Source of the DNA: Metellina segmentata
Lineage: Eukaryota; Arthropoda; Arachnida; Araneae; Tetragnathidae
Reading direction: 5' to 3'
Length of the DNA: 64,000 bases
Assembly (NCBI GenBank): GCA_947359465.1
Contig: OX375877.1
Coordinates: 68,116,698 to 68,180,697 of the forward strand
The notes under the pieces: model-generated
What the model was told of the DNA's origin: nothing
Database searches by the model: none
The model's input: the letters and a program-made list of their open reading frames with translations, nothing else
Part shown: positions 11,563-24,390 of the stretch, piece after piece
Position numbering within the stretch: the stretch's first letter is position 1
Layout: each line of letters starts with the position of its first letter
Translations under genes and position numbers: made by a program

Positions 11563-11890
11563 TTTAGGGTCGTGGTTGCCCAGTTGAAACAGTAGCGAAT
11601 TAATAAGAGGAGAGTTGTGAGTTCAAAACCCGAACCAACCAATGCTGGTGCATGCTCTGTCGTTACCTCAAATGTCCTCTTGTTGGTGGTGTGTGCAAGT
11701 TTGGAATAGTGGGGTGCCAGCTCAGGTGTGGCTCTCGTCTGACTTTGGTTGAAAAAAACGTACGTATTTATGAATGTATTTTTAATTAACGTCGTACTAG
11801 AGCGACACAATGGGCTATTTATGACGGTCTGTGATCAATCCTCTAAGGGAAAGTTCCGAGGACAACACCACGCAAGTGGTATTGTTGGGA
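11563..11890 (+). mobile_element. SINE with variant head joined to an inverted SINE-A fragment
   Basis: A tRNA-like head lies at 11563-11630 (TGGTTGCCCAGTTG and GAGTTCAAAACCC). It is followed by the SINE-A body to about 11760, then a minus-strand SINE-A 3' piece at 11785-11890 (TAACGTCGTACTAGAGCGAC). The head is unlike that of the 6301 copy although the body is shared. Confidence 0.6.
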
Positions 11891-12269
11891 GCGGGAGTTG
11901 AGCAACAGAATGGACGGGTATTTTAAAATGTGTTCTTATTTACTTCTCTTAAATAATAAGCAGTGCCAGAACGGCGTTCCGGCTCCACTAAAAACATCCC
12001 AGTTGATCAACTTTAATCAACGTCGTACTAGAGCAACAACAGCGGGCTATATAACCACCCCTGTTAACTATTGACGACTAAATCACCGTGAGGTAACTAG
12101 GCGACTATTCGGGTAATTTAGAAATTTTGTAATTTTTAACTAACAACGTATTGGAGCAACACAATCGATTACGACTAAATCATGGTCAGTAAGGGTAAGT
12201 GTTTCCTCGTCAACTGACCGTGGTTCAAAATTGCGTGGGTTGTTCTCGGTAATTGGTAATAATTGGTAA
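11891..12269. other. Shredded SINE-A fragments
   Basis: Minus-strand 3' pieces are recognisable at 12012-12050 (CAACGTCGTACTAGAGCAAC) and at 12140-12250. The intervening sequence is degraded. No gene. Confidence 0.5.
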
Positions 12270-12430
12270 TTTTTAGTTAACGTCGTACTAGAGCAACACA
12301 ACGGGCTATTGAAGACGGTCCGGGATCAGTCCCTTAAGAGGTGCTGTTCTCGGATCTTCCATTTGGGGGATTGATCCCGGACCATGGTCAATAGCCCGTT
12401 GTGTTGCTCCAGTACGACGTTAATTAAAAC
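12270..12430. repeat. Inverted pair of SINE-A 3' ends
   Basis: A minus-strand SINE-A 3' end (12272-12335, starting TAGTTAACGTCGTACTAGAG) joins directly to a plus-strand SINE-A 3' end (12336-12427, ending CCAGTACGACGTTAATTAAA). The result is a roughly 155-bp hairpin-forming unit with almost no loop. Confidence 0.8.
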
Positions 12431-12754
12431 AAAAACACCCACCAATTACTTCGCGATATAGTATTCTACTTTGGCGACTTCACCACTTTCATCACCTTTA
12501 TATAAATGCACATTCATGCACGTACGCTGTCGCAAGATGTTACACCGCCAAGCGAGCTAATAAGATGCCAAATTTGCCAACTAAGTCAATTTTTCACAGA
12601 GCACTCAAGCGACTACTGGTCAACATGGTGGTCACAATTTTTAATGTACTCTAAATAGCAAATAGTTATATTTTACGGCTCTGATATCAAGCACCACGTC
12701 TGATTATAAGAGTAATTATCTGTATAAACAAACAGTTTGGAAGAGCCCAGAGAA

Positions 12755-13052
12755 CAAACCAAGGTTGGAAGAGCAACGGATTGGCAACCTGAGTTTTACG
12801 AATTGAAGTCCAACCAAAGACTGTCGTGTACAAGGGGGTATGGTACATGTTGAATCTTTCTTCGCCTCAAATGTACTTATGTTGGTGCAGTGTGGAAGTT
12901 TGGAGAGTGAAATGACAGCTCATAAGTTGTTACGTCATCTGACAATGGTTTAAAATTACGAGAAGTTGTCCTTGTATCTTTCCCTTCGATATGGATACTG
13001 GATCGTTGGCAGTAGCCAGTTTTGTTTCTCAAGCGTGACGTTAAATAAAATA
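12755..13052 (+). mobile_element. SINE-A-body element with a different tRNA-like head
   Basis: The body from about 12885 (GTGTGGAAGTTTGGAGAGTG) to 13048 is SINE-A. The head (GGTTGGAAGAGCAACGGATT) resembles that of the 32085 copy rather than the 6301 type. Confidence 0.7.
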
Positions 13053-16000
13053 TATATCCACTATATGAACAAACAAACAAGAGGATCTGCGAATATTTTA
13101 TTACATTTGTCCAAATGACTCTCACATCATGTGTATCAGGATTACCTTACCTTAATCGCAGCTTTCGCTACTTGGTGTTTAATAGTTGGTTGAATTGGTA
13201 TTGACCAATTAACTATCATACATCAATGTCATATGTGTATGTCTATTATGACATTGTCTGGTTTGTTTTGCAGCTTGGATAAATATGACTTTTTTGGCAT
13301 GAAATCCTAAACAAACAAACCAAATCCATCCGACGAGGTTAAATTCATGCAATTACTATTTCTGAAAACTGCAAAGAAGTATAATTCAGAAGAATCACCC
13401 AGTTGGCTTCTGTGAAGACATTCTTTACTGCTTTAGTGTTTGATTCTGCAGTAGAAATGTGTTTAGTTTATTTCTATGAACATCAAATGTAAAATTAATA
13501 TGTATTAATTTTTTAGTTACAGGATTGAATCGCCACGTTTACCAATGCACTTGATATACACGTAAGCAAGCGTCGGTGTGTCTTACAACAATTCTTGAAA
13601 TGATTTGAGACTTCCGCAAGTGGGTCCCAGTTACGAACAACGCAATGTGAGGATAGTTATTCGTAGAAACTCAAGTTAGTATATATTATGTGGTCTTATT
13701 TGTAAAAAAAATAATTGAATAGCTAGTGTTGATCGTTAAAATAATCTGGACATTTTCGTAAGGCAATCAAAAATCTTTCATAATTTTGTGGATTCAATTC
13801 TTTAAATTAAACTATTGCCGGTGGCAACATAGAAACCACGAACGCAACAAATACATGCTTTGTTCGAAACGAAAATATTGCTTTGGAAGCAAGTGCCAAA
13901 CTTGTAATGATAAAGTATAAAAAATTATACAATCAGTTGTCCTCTCAATTTATCTGTCCCCAATTCCATAGGGAAAGGTATGAATATTCTAATGTCTCCT
14001 AAACCTAGTGTTTTCAAATTGTTTAATTTTTTAATTTTTTTTAATATCATCTAAATTTTAATGATGGAATTATTTTTATCAAGGCGTGTTTAATTCATTT
14101 TAAAACCTCCATTCATAAAGTTTTTTTATGTCGTTGCTTTTTTTAAATCAACATGTTTGAGAAAAACTGTCCACTGCCAAGGAAATAGAATTTAGGAACT
14201 TTAGCCTAGTAAATCCTGTCAAACACGTCCCGATGGTAAAAAAAAAACTGAAATTATTGAATTACTTCCAAATTTCTAAAATATCTGGTTCACTCTTTCT
14301 CTGTTGTCCAGTAGAAAGAAATCACTTTGAAGGAACTTAAAATGCCATGAGGTTGTCGGGGTGAAACTAACAAGCTTGTACAAAAAGCATAAATCTTTAT
14401 CAATACCAGCAAATTTCATCTGGATGCGTTACAAACTTTCATCCGGAAAACAAAATAAAGGTTGAGTGTCACATAAACTGTTCCCAACGTGCCAATCAGA
14501 AACGCAGTTGAATGCCATTAGTACTCTACTTGGAAAGCGTCTACCAGAATATCTGGGTCACAGAGATATGAATAAAATATACTCGGCTAGGAAGTGCAGG
14601 ACTTCAAAAGAGTTATCTATGACTCGATTCCCTTTCCCCCTAATGAAGCTAGTTTATGGAGCATGTTGGCGATTCTTTTCCATCTGTGCACTGTGTAAAT
14701 TCATGGAGACATTTTGTGTTTGGAACTGATTGTTTGATAAGAACATCTGTTTCTGAACAACAAGTTCGGGAATTGTATATTTATTAGAGTTTTGTTAGGA
14801 GCTTGCTTTGAATTTTATATGAATCGACCAGCACCCAATGGGCTAGGGTTGAATGTGAGTTTCATGTCTGACGGCATTTTTGCTTCTGTTGTATAATTGG
14901 TGACAGAAATTTATGTTGTAGTGATGGCGATTACGCAAGTTTTATAGATGTGCATGTTGTAAAGGTGCGAAAAATCAATTCAGAGCAAAATAATCTTCAC
15001 GAGACAAAGAACACAGAGAAAATCATTTAAATTAAATATATCGCACCCCGGCCATGAAAGTAATAGAACTCAAAATTACAGAATTTGAAAAACATCAACT
15101 TAAAGATACTATAAAACATATTGAAATAGTATAAGCTTCTTTTCAATTTTAGGTAAGTATTTATGGTGGTAACTTCTATTATATTCTATAGAATAGTAAT
15201 ATAACACCTTAGGGCACCTCATCATGTTTTTCAATGACATAACATGAAAATTTTTATTTTTTGACTTGTGTCACTTTTTTTGCCGGGGTGCGATGTGTTT
15301 AATCTACATGCACAGTATGCTTGTGAGGTTCTCTGTACGGACACTGAGGATTGTTGGCCGGAAATAACCATTATATCCCGAGGTAAGAATGCGGAGTTAT
15401 CCCCGAACGGTCATCCGGGTGCTAGGAAGAGGAGGAAAAAGAATTGCGAGGGTAAAGAGTGGATTCGAAGGTTGGACACAGAGAAGGAAGGACGTATGGA
15501 GGAAACTTCGAAGTCTTGTCTATGAGATAGAATAATTTCCGTTTTCTGGTAAATATAAAGTATATCAATAGCTGAATGAATTTTAAAAACAATTAGAGTG
15601 TCCACGCAGTGAATTAAAATAAACTATCACCTATTAGGCTGATACAAACTTCAGTTACTAAAAGTACACATGACGAAGTCTCTAAAAATTCAAACTAGAA
15701 TTTATTCAAAAGATAACAAATGAATTTAAGTTAAGATTAAAATATTACAATCGACGCATAGTTACATTGAAAAGTAAATCTAATAACTTGATCGAAGAGA
15801 TGCCTGTGTATATAATAGTGTGAAAGATCACGTGACAATATTTGCCTAACCGTGATGAGATTTGCATAAAGTACGAATCATATGTTGGCCTTGTAAAATT
15901 CAGAAAAGAAATGTTTTCCTAACAATAGTACATTTTAGATCCTCTCAGAAACCATAAATAAATGTTTCAAAAAATGTATATAGAAAAGGCAACCACGAAG

Positions 16001-16790
16001 CTACTAACATCTTAAGTGGTTGTATAGATAAAAAAAAAAGAATCCAGCATAAAAAAAAAACTAATTAAATCTAGAGATTTTGAGCTTCCGGCAAATTCGA
16101 AACATTCAACCGAACGCCTTCAATATCCCATTTGGTTTTTCTCCTCAGAAGTCGTAAACAGGAAAGTGTAGCAAACACCAGAATTTTTCATATGGGTGTG
16201 TAAGTCGAAAGAGGTCACTGCGCATCTTCAACACATATGAAAGATTTTTCAATAAATTTACATAATGTAAGTTATTAAAAACTTTTTTCTTAAACTGTTT
16301 GAGAGTTAAGAGAATACCGTGGAATTACGTTTGCCCCACATTGAACATAATGACTAAATAATCGCATCGATGGGCTGGGAGTAAGGAATCCAAGGAAAGG
16401 GGTCAAAGCTTATTCGAACTCCTCAGAAGGTTCACAGAAGATTTCTAATATGGGACACAGTGAACAAAATTAATAACATAAATGTAAATAAAATTAATTA
16501 GAATTACTGAAATTAATGAATGTTTAAAATGTAATGATTTTTCATCAACATCGACGGATTCGTTTGTTCGTTAAAATTTTAATGGCGCATGATCCAAACA
16601 ATGGTATAGCTGAGTCAAACGCATGACAAAGAATTAAAATCAATCGGCGGGAATCGAGCTTTAAAAATACTTCACTCAGAACTTAACTCTTAGATAATAA
16701 CATTTAAGAAAAAATGGTAAAATGAGGCTTTTACAGGCAACGTAATTTTAATACATTTAACAGTACGTATGTTATTATTTATGGTTGCTC
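13053..16790. other. AT-rich stretch, no supported gene
   Basis: Several short frames occur. The one at 15268-15525 (plus) includes a Cys-containing segment ending at a GTAAGA donor-like site at 15383, with no strong acceptor. It is not in the same phase pattern as the exon series at 49-60 kb. I do not call a gene here. Confidence 0.4.
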
Positions 16791-17300
16791 CTAGGAAAGA
16801 TTCTTACGAGAGTACATTTTAGATTGCAATTTCTCCCGCAGTTTGCCACGCAGGTAGTACTAATATTTTGCGATTTATGTGTCCAGTCCAAATTTTAAAA
16901 TTTAATCTAGAACATATTTTAATTAATTTATTAGTTTTTTCATCTTTCGTCCTTCTTTCTGGAATGTGACGTCATAGCTACCTCGAATGAAGAAAGGGGA
17001 GGATTTTGTGATTTGCGACCTCTGACGTCAAGAGTGTTTTTAGTCCTTATGCCTTTGGAAACATGCCAAGTTTTCCGATTCTAGAGTGTTTTGAGTTACG
17101 TTGTTGATTAGTATGACTTTCTTGCTAGCGATTTCAACTTTGTCACGGGTAAGCACTATGAGGTTTTCTATCTTCGCGATCGTTAAAGATAGAATAAAAA
17201 TTTCAACGCATTTAAAATCTATGCAAAATTTAGCATCAGAACGATACCTTAATTTTCATTTTCTGTAAATAGATCATTTTTGAACTGTAACCCGTGTAAC
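16791..17300 (+). repeat. Dispersed repeat, paired with 34225-34940
   Basis: Contains CACGCAGGTAGTACTAATA, TCCAAATTTTAAAATTTAAT, a TTTCGTCC/TGTGACGTCA block near 16940-16975, and an ATCGTTAAAGATAGAATAAA block near 17180. These correspond in order to blocks in 34310-34880. No transposase is seen. A non-autonomous Helitron-like element is possible but unproven. Confidence 0.5.
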
Positions 17301-17387
17301 GTGTAACCCGTGTATCGGATGGAGGTGAGACTCATTCTTACAATTATTGTTTTATCTTTTTAATGTTTCCAGTATCAGTAAGATTTA

Positions 17388-17586
<199 letters not shown>

Positions 17587-17607
17587 AATAGATGGATTAC
17601 CTTATTA

Positions 17608-18148
17608 TTAGCTTGTATGTCAATAGATGGATAACAAATGGGTAGATAGAAGTTTTGGGTTATAGGGTTGCTAGTTTATTTCAAATTTTAGATTTTTATT
17701 GGCAGCTTTCTACTAGATGTCCTACACCCTATGGACGCATAGGATGTAGTCTTCTTGGGTAGGGGGATGTTACATTAAAAAACGATTCGTAAGAAATTGC
17801 TTCGAGGTTGGCCGAAGCCTCCGAGTATTTTTTCTCGTGCCTTTTACAGTTTCGCAGCCCATTGCATCAGAAATAATTAATTTTTGCAAGCTAAGCTAAA
17901 TTCGTCTTCCCACGCCGTGATCCATCTGTTTCCATCTATTTACTATAAGATGTCCCATCAAATGATACCATATCAGGCAATGAAATCTGTCTGAGCATTG
18001 CTGATCAAGGAATAATTAATTTGTTGATACGCAACTTGTAGCTTGTTGCGCCATCTCTTGTAGCACTCGAATCATGACTGTGGTCTAAAAAAGACGTCTT
18101 TTTCATTGCTCTCTGTCCTGCTCCTATTTTATGAGAACTAAGTAGTGA
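17608..18148 (+). mobile_element. 3' end of a Gypsy-like LTR element (internal tail, polypurine tract, LTR), copy 1
   Basis: Aligns with 23167-23689 at high identity, with two small indels (about 5 and 14 bp). In both copies about 160 bp of shared sequence precedes a purine tract GGGTAGGGGGA (here) or GGGTAGAGGGA, immediately followed by TGTTACATTA / TGTAACATTA. That is the expected junction of a polypurine tract and an LTR start, so the LTR proper is about 17768-18148. An AATAAAG-like signal near the end supports plus orientation. The segment is truncated on its left next to the (TG)n tract. Confidence 0.75.
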
Positions 18149-20330
18149 GACTTGTAAATTGTTTGTATTCTCGTTCAAATTTCTTATCTCGATTAAATTT
18201 TCTCTCCATACTCAATAAACGGGATATTGCAGCAGGTTTAGAATTTCCCAAAGTATCAGTGGATTTTATAAATGGAAGCTTTACAATAAATCGTCCGTCA
18301 GGATTTAAGGTATAATTATCTTTAAAATGGTTTTCGCAAAATTCCTCTTCAGAATTTAAATTCCCATTAAAATCTGGAATCTCTCCAGATTCCCAAAAAC
18401 GTTTAAGCGTTTCATCAATGTTCATCTCTGAGTGGACACTGACAATGCAAATATTTGAGTTAACGTCACTCTCTGAAACACCAGAAATTCTACCAGATAT
18501 AATCCAACCAAATAAAGTATTTTGAGCAATAAGTGTATTGTTTGAACCAATAATTTGTCCAAACTGAATTAAAGAAAAGAAATAATCCGCTCCAATTATA
18601 ACATCAATATTTTTCGGCTTATTAAAATCAATATCAGCCAATTGAATCGAATTTAAATAATACAAATTAGAAATATCAAACGATTCAGAAGGCAAAAGAT
18701 CCGTTAACTTGTTTAGAATATACGCCTTAATATTTATACAATTGGTATTATATGTGGAAAATAACGTAAGATCAACTGACCCCTTGGTGATTCCAGCATC
18801 AGTAGTTGATAATCCCTTGACAAGAAAACGAGCATTTTGCCTTTGAATGCCCAATTTCTGAGCACAAGATTCAGACACAAAAGAACACTGTGAGCCGGAA
18901 TCTAACATGACTCGGATTAAATGCCTGTTTCCCGATGAATCCGAGGTGTAAACTTGAGCAGTAGGTAACAGAGCAATGTCTTGGGACTTGGCTGTAAAAT
19001 TAGATCCATACATCATAGTAGCTGGAGATGGAGTCTCAGAAGGTGCACTTGATTGGGTCGCTGCTACATTGCTCATCACATTTTCATGCAAACTAGAGTG
19101 ATGTTTTTGCTTGCAAACTCGGCAAGAAAAATCTGAAGAGCAATTATTTAATTTGTGCTGGTTTGAAAGGCAGTTGAAACACAATTGGTTTCTACGCACA
19201 ATATTTTTTCGCTCAGTTGCAGAGGGCGATTTGAATTGATAGCACTTATGAAGAAGGTGAAGCCCACGGCATAGAGGACACTTGTTAGAGGGACTGTTCT
19301 GAGGTTTAACTGAAGATGTTTTGAATTCTGGAACAGTTCTTTGATTGTAAGCTTTTTTAATCTCACTGCTGTAGCCCGGATTGTAGACTTCCAACTCTGA
19401 ACAGCGGATGTTGATGAATTTAATAAAATCCTGAAATGTTGGAAAGTCCACATTTGCGGTTTTCTGCGCCCATAGCTGTCATGTTTCAGGATCAACTTTT
19501 TCCAAGAGAAGTTGAATCAACCAAGGATCACGGGATGCTGCTTCCTCTGCGATGGCTAACAAGCTACGAATGACTTCTTCCGAAGTATCCGCAATGTTTC
19601 TCAGTCTCTTTTCGTCTGGAGAGTTGGTGGACGGTTGATTGAGAAAGGTTTGGATTAATGAAGTTACGATAATTTTCTTTTTATCGTACCTGAGCAATAA
19701 TTTATCCCACGCCTCATCATACGTGTTATTTGAGACGGGAATATGGCGGATGAGTGCAGCCGCTTCATCTCTCAGCAGACCCTTCAGGAACGTAAATTTC
19801 TGGACCTTCGATAAACTTTCATTGAAATGTACAGTTGACTCATACAAGTCCTTGAAACTGCCCCATTCCACGTAGGATCCAGAAAACGAAGGGATGTTGA
19901 CTGGAGGCAGGTAAGCATCTTTCGATTAGCTTGACGTATGGGGAGTGGTCAACAGGTCCGCAAGAAGCCTTTGTTGGTCCGCGAGTTGCTCAAGTACTTT
20001 TTCCATACAGCAGTTGGGGATTGCAGGTGTCTCCGGTGGGCGAGTCGAGATGGACGCAAGTACCCGGTTTAAGGCCGCTTTCGTCTCGAAATACAGCTCT
20101 TCGACTTGGGGAAGGTCCGAAGCATCATCGTCGATACAACCGTCTAAGCGCTGAAACTCCGAGAAGGCTGCTTCAAGCTTTTCTAGACGGGCACTCACTT
20201 CATGTACATCGAAATCGGATGCATTTTCAATGTACGTCCGGATTCTCGTGATGGAGCCCTTGGCTCGGCCTCGCAGAGAAACAATTTGTTGCTGGGTAAG
20301 CGACATGGCTTCAAGTCTGATCCTAATCAC
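18149..20330 (-). pseudogene. BEL/Pao retrotransposon gag-protease, decayed and truncated
   Basis: One minus-strand frame runs from a Met at 20330 to about 18150, broken by in-frame stops at 19926-19928 (TAA) and 19479-19481 (TGA). The N-terminal part has charged, helical gag character. The part around 19910-19480 matches the BEL gag domain DUF1759 (motif VEWGSF, then KLLLRYD). Zinc knuckles follow near 19280-19060 (CPLC..H..C, CFNCLSNQHKLNNC, CRVC). The aspartic protease DUF1758 has the active-site motif LDSGSQ near 18905 and GWIISGRI near 18505. The frame enters the region just before reverse transcriptase (DGRFIVKLPF near 18290) and stops being BEL-like at about 18152, exactly at the edge of the Gypsy-like LTR. 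Reverse transcriptase, RNase H and integrase are absent. This is a nested, inactive remnant. Confidence 0.9.
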
Positions 20331-21030
20331 TAGTTAAAATATTTGTAAAATATCTCGTCGGTGCCTCCATAAATTAGACGACTGTGGTCCCGAGAATCAG
20401 ACAGACAAATAAGTTTTAAAAACAATAACAAATTTAATGCAACACTGAACAAGGTGACAAACGTCCTGCCCTAAGTGTGGACGAGTAAGTTACAGAGGTC
20501 CTGCCACGTTGAGTGTGGATGAGCAAGTTATTTTATTACAGTAAAAAATACATCAGTTAAAAAAAGGGACCTGTAGCGAGGCTAAGGAAAAACAACACAT
20601 TACATACACTGCTTCTAAAAATAGATTTCTCTCAGCACCGCTATAGGATAACATAGTGTAGAATCTGACCCTTGAGCGAGGCTAGGGAAAGGAATCCCCT
20701 TTTATGACCTCTAAAAATAGATCTCGAAGGACCAACAAGTGGGAAAATCTCACAACCGTAGCGTAGACAACTTGTAAGAAAGTCGTCACAAGTCGACAGG
20801 ATTTAATTCCTGTCGTGAAAACCGACGGCACGTTGCTAAGTTGAAGTTTTTAAAAAGAATTAAGCACGATGAAAGTGACCAACAATGGCGGCAGCTTGTC
20901 TTTTTCTGCCGCGGTTAAGGCGAAAGAGGAATTGTTTATTGTTTCTCTTTACGATTAAAAGAAGAGTGGGTGCGTAATCCAAAACAACTGACGAAGAAAA
21001 AAAAATTTCCTCGCTGCCGTGATGAACTAA
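20331..21030 (-). mobile_element. 5' leader and probable 5' LTR of the BEL/Pao element
   Basis: Upstream of the BEL start on the minus strand lies TGGAGGCACCGACGAGAT (about 20372-20355). It begins TGG as expected for a primer-binding site pairing with a tRNA 3' CCA end. Beyond it, LTR-like sequence extends to about 21030, where plus-strand Gypsy-like coding sequence begins. The exact LTR limits are not determined because no second BEL LTR is in the window. Two internal blocks (CGTCCTGCC...GTGTGGA near 20462 and 20503, and CGAGGCTAGGGAAA-like near 20577 and 20675) are short internal duplications. Confidence 0.55.
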
Positions 21031-21034
21031 ATAA

Positions 21035-22014
21035 ATGGTGAAAGTAAAAGCAAGTGAGAAAAAATGCTTTGTCTCCCTCGCTTCGGAAAGGTTACCGACA
21101 TGGACGCAAAGGTCACCGGCGGAAAGAGCCGATCCAGGTTCTTGGAGTTCAAGCCCCTCAGCGGAACAACTTCACCTTGGAGACGACCGACCCCTGCCTT
21201 CCCACCAAGGGCTGGATTACAGCAACCATGGAGTAGGATACCATCAGATGTGCCTCTTCTACCTTGGAGACCAAGACCATGGGTTCCTCATCTACCTAGC
21301 CAAACCCATGGAGTGCTACAGCCACCACGAGATAGACCCACAGCGGCTTGCTACAACTGTGCTCTGCATTGCCACTTTGCACGAGACTGCATAAAGTGAT
21401 TTCGTGTAGGGCCCCCACCAGTATGCACTGTACCGGAAACGTATTTCTTGTGACCGAGATGTGTTTTCCAGATACTAGACAAAACTTACTGTGACTCATT
21501 GACACTGGCAGCAATGTGACAATAGAGTTTTTTGTCAGGTCTTTAAAATAAAGAGAAATGGGGAGTGAAAATTTGCAGGTGATGCGGCAAACCAGTTAAC
21601 TAGTAGATGTAATCAAAACCATAGAAGTAAGTGCCAAAATAGTAGAAATTAAAAGAATACAAATAAAGTTATAATGATGTTACAAATAGTGATAATTATG
21701 ATGTGGTAGAAACGAGATAATTTAATAAGAATTATAATAAACATTATAGTAAAATTATTAAGCGTATTGATAATGTTTATGTGTCAGAGGGAAGTGCTGG
21801 AGATGTTGAGCTTCTACAACAATTACAGCAAGTGGGGATTACATCCTCCTCGACTGAAAATTTTAAAAGTTATTTCGCTATGCAGGAAAATTTACCTGGA
21901 TTTGCAGAAATGGACCAAAACACAGAACTCGCATCTCTAGTACTCTCCTTTCGGCACATATTTTCAAAAAAAAAAAAAAAAAAAACGGATTTTATATCGG
22001 ACGAATTAGAATGA
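21035..22014 (+). pseudogene. Gypsy-like gag zinc knuckle, protease and pre-RT remnant
   Basis: A proline-rich gag tail at 21064-21399 ends with a canonical CCHC knuckle CYNCALHCHFARDC (about 21344-21386). The protease active site IDTGSNVT follows at 21498-21521, but a stop codon TGA sits two codons before it (21492-21494). At 21781-22014 a frame ends with LSFRHIFSKK, resembling the segment that precedes reverse transcriptase in Gypsy polyproteins, before a poly-A run. Reverse transcriptase, RNase H and integrase are not found before the 3' terminus at 23167, so the element is internally deleted. It lies in the opposite orientation to the BEL remnant and is cut on its left by it. Confidence 0.75.
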
Positions 22015-23166
22015 AACTTTGGCAGCATGGAGTCTGTGATGAATGTTAAACTTGTTTTTTTTTATAATTATTTTTTTGTGTATGAAATAGGATATTGAAG
22101 GATAGTTGTTTTACTCTGTCACATATATGTTTCATATTTTTTATTGACAGCTTAAACATACAATTATTATCACGAGAAAACATTAATTTGATAAATTAAT
22201 TGGAATTAAGTAAAGACATATTCATCCGGATTCATGCACCAAGAGAAATTAGTGAGATTTTGTTTAAAAGTTATTGTATTCTGTGTTTTTATCTCGAAAG
22301 TATCCTGAGATGGAGCTATAGAAATAAAGGTGTGATCCCGGAGGAGAATTAATTTGTTCAATTGTATTTTGTGTTTGTAAATTGAAAAGTGAATTAAGAA
22401 TGTAGGGATGTGCAGATTTCTTTTTTGTATTCTTGAGGGAAATGAAATGTGAATTAGAAATAAATAGACACAGAGAATAGTAAGGGTTATATTCTATGTA
22501 GAAATAATTGAAAGGAAATTGTACTAATTGAAAGGAATTTGTGAAATTTTTTGTTTTTTATGAGGAAATATATATTTAACTAAAAAGGACTGATAAATTT
22601 TTTGGATGCATCCTACAGCCTGGCTTATAGCAGCGCTACTTACTTAATGCTTGCATATATTTAAATTACAGTGACATTCATTTTATGATTTACAAGAAAT
22701 GTTGTACTTTCATGTTGGGTTTTTGAACTTGTTCGCGACAGTAGCTAAATGTAGAGATTAGGGTAATCCCCCTGGGTCTCTGGTATTCTGAAGTTCGTAC
22801 TGGTCTCACAAGTTAATGTATTATAGGTGAAGTATTTTTTATTATTATTGGTTTTTTTTTATATATTATACGATTATTATAATATGCTGTTTGTAGTATT
22901 ATTGGTTTTTATTATTTCATTTTCTTTAGGTTAGTTTTTCAGAACACACTTCTATGGAAACTAAGTTGCATTATTTTGTACAGTATTTGATTTGGTATGA
23001 TTGTGAACTAGTGTGGTATTGATGCTCATTGATAATTCTATTATGATTACAATTTATTGGGTTCTATGTTATTTTAATGGATCCTCTATTCTAATTGTGT
23101 TTATTGCGTTTATGCTCTTTGCCATGACTGAGATAAAGAGTCATTAATGTTAAAAGTGTTTTTATG
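22015..23166. other. Non-coding interior of the Gypsy-like remnant
   Basis: AT-rich sequence without open frames. It occupies the place where pol should be. No motif of reverse transcriptase or integrase is recognisable on either strand. Confidence 0.5.
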
Positions 23167-23689
23167 TTAGCTTGTATGTCAATAGATGGATAACAAATGG
23201 GTAGATAGAAGTTTTGGGTTATAGGGTTGTTAGTTTATTTCAAATTGTAGGTTTTGATTGACAGCTTTCTCCAAGATGTCCTACACCCTATGGACGCATA
23301 GGATGTAGTCTTCTTGGGTAGAGGGATGTAACATTAGAAAACGATTCGTGAGAAAATGGATTCGAGGTTGGCCGACGCCTCCTAGTATTTTTTCTCGTTT
23401 ACAGTTTCGCAGCCCATTGCATCAGAAATATTTAATTTTTGCAAGCTAAGCTACGCCGTGTTCCATCTGTTCCCATCTATTTACTATAAGATGTCCCATC
23501 AAATGATACCATATCAGGAAATGAAATCTGTCTGAGTATTGCTGATCAAGGAATAATTAATTTGTTGATACGCAACTTGTAACTTGTTGCGCCATCTCTT
23601 GTAGCACTCGAATCATGACTGTGGTCTAATAAAGACGTCTTTTTCATTGCTCTCTGTCCTGCTCGTATTTTATGAGAACTAAGTAGTGA
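23167..23689 (+). mobile_element. 3' end of a Gypsy-like LTR element, copy 2
   Basis: Same structure as 17608-18148: shared internal tail from 23167, polypurine tract GGGTAGAGGGA, LTR from TGTAACATTA at 23327 to about 23689. TAATAAAGACGTC near 23627 may be the polyadenylation signal. Identity to copy 1 is high, with two short deletions relative to it. Confidence 0.8.
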
Positions 23690-23825
23690 TATTTTTTTTA
23701 TATTATTATTATTATTATAATTATTATTATATTATTATTATTATATTATGTATTATTATATTATGTATTATTATATTATATATTATTATATTATATATTA
23801 TTATATTATATATTAGATATATAGT
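23690..23825 (+). repeat. (ATT)n-type simple repeat
   Basis: Tandem TATTATTA units with a TATTATATTATG-like variant period, directly next to the end of the LTR. Confidence 0.9.
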
Positions 23826-24390
23826 AATCAGGGCATCGTCAGGTAGGAGCCTGAACCATACAACATAAAATGGCGTTTTCTACGTACATGAGTAGCAAAC
23901 CGCTAAGAAATTGCTCATATACTCCTCCAAAGATCATTAAAAAGCACACATACTACAAACAAAACAATAAATTAAGAATAACTGCATGTTTCTTACTTTC
24001 TTTTACTTTATTGTTACGTGGTTTTTAACGGGTCGGGAGGGGGGGTGCGGTCATTGGACGGAATGGGTGAATTACGACGGGAGTTTTTTTCCTGGTTGGG
24101 CCTAGGCGCGAAGGCAATTCAGTTTCGCCTAGTTAATATCAGCATTCACTTGGAACTAATTCAGTCTTCTGCCTTCAGGTGCTCAGTGTCACACAATAAG
24201 TCACACTTTGTTTTTGGTTTCGCCTGTTTCTCTCATTTTCTTTACCTACACCTTTCCCTCTCCCTCCACGTTTAGTTTTAGTTTAGTTCTATTATAGTTT
24301 TTAATTTATTGATGATTGATTGTATCACAACTAATTTGTTGATTGTATTAACTTAATTCTTTTGATATCGAAAAACAAATAAATAACATT
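23826..24390. other. Stretch without a recognisable gene
   Basis: A short frame at 24018-24275 has no motif. A GGGAGGGGGGG tract lies near 24036. No left terminal repeat of the Tc1 element that follows could be found. Confidence 0.4.

Noticed and set aside
17768..23689. A single intact LTR retrotransposon with 5' and 3' LTRs at 17.8 and 23.3 kb.
   Set aside because: The same 160-bp internal tail and polypurine tract precede both LTR copies, no primer-binding site follows the first, and the interior mixes two element types in opposite orientations.
23690..23868. A 60-codon hydrophobic frame.
   Set aside because: It is a translation of the ATT-type simple repeat.
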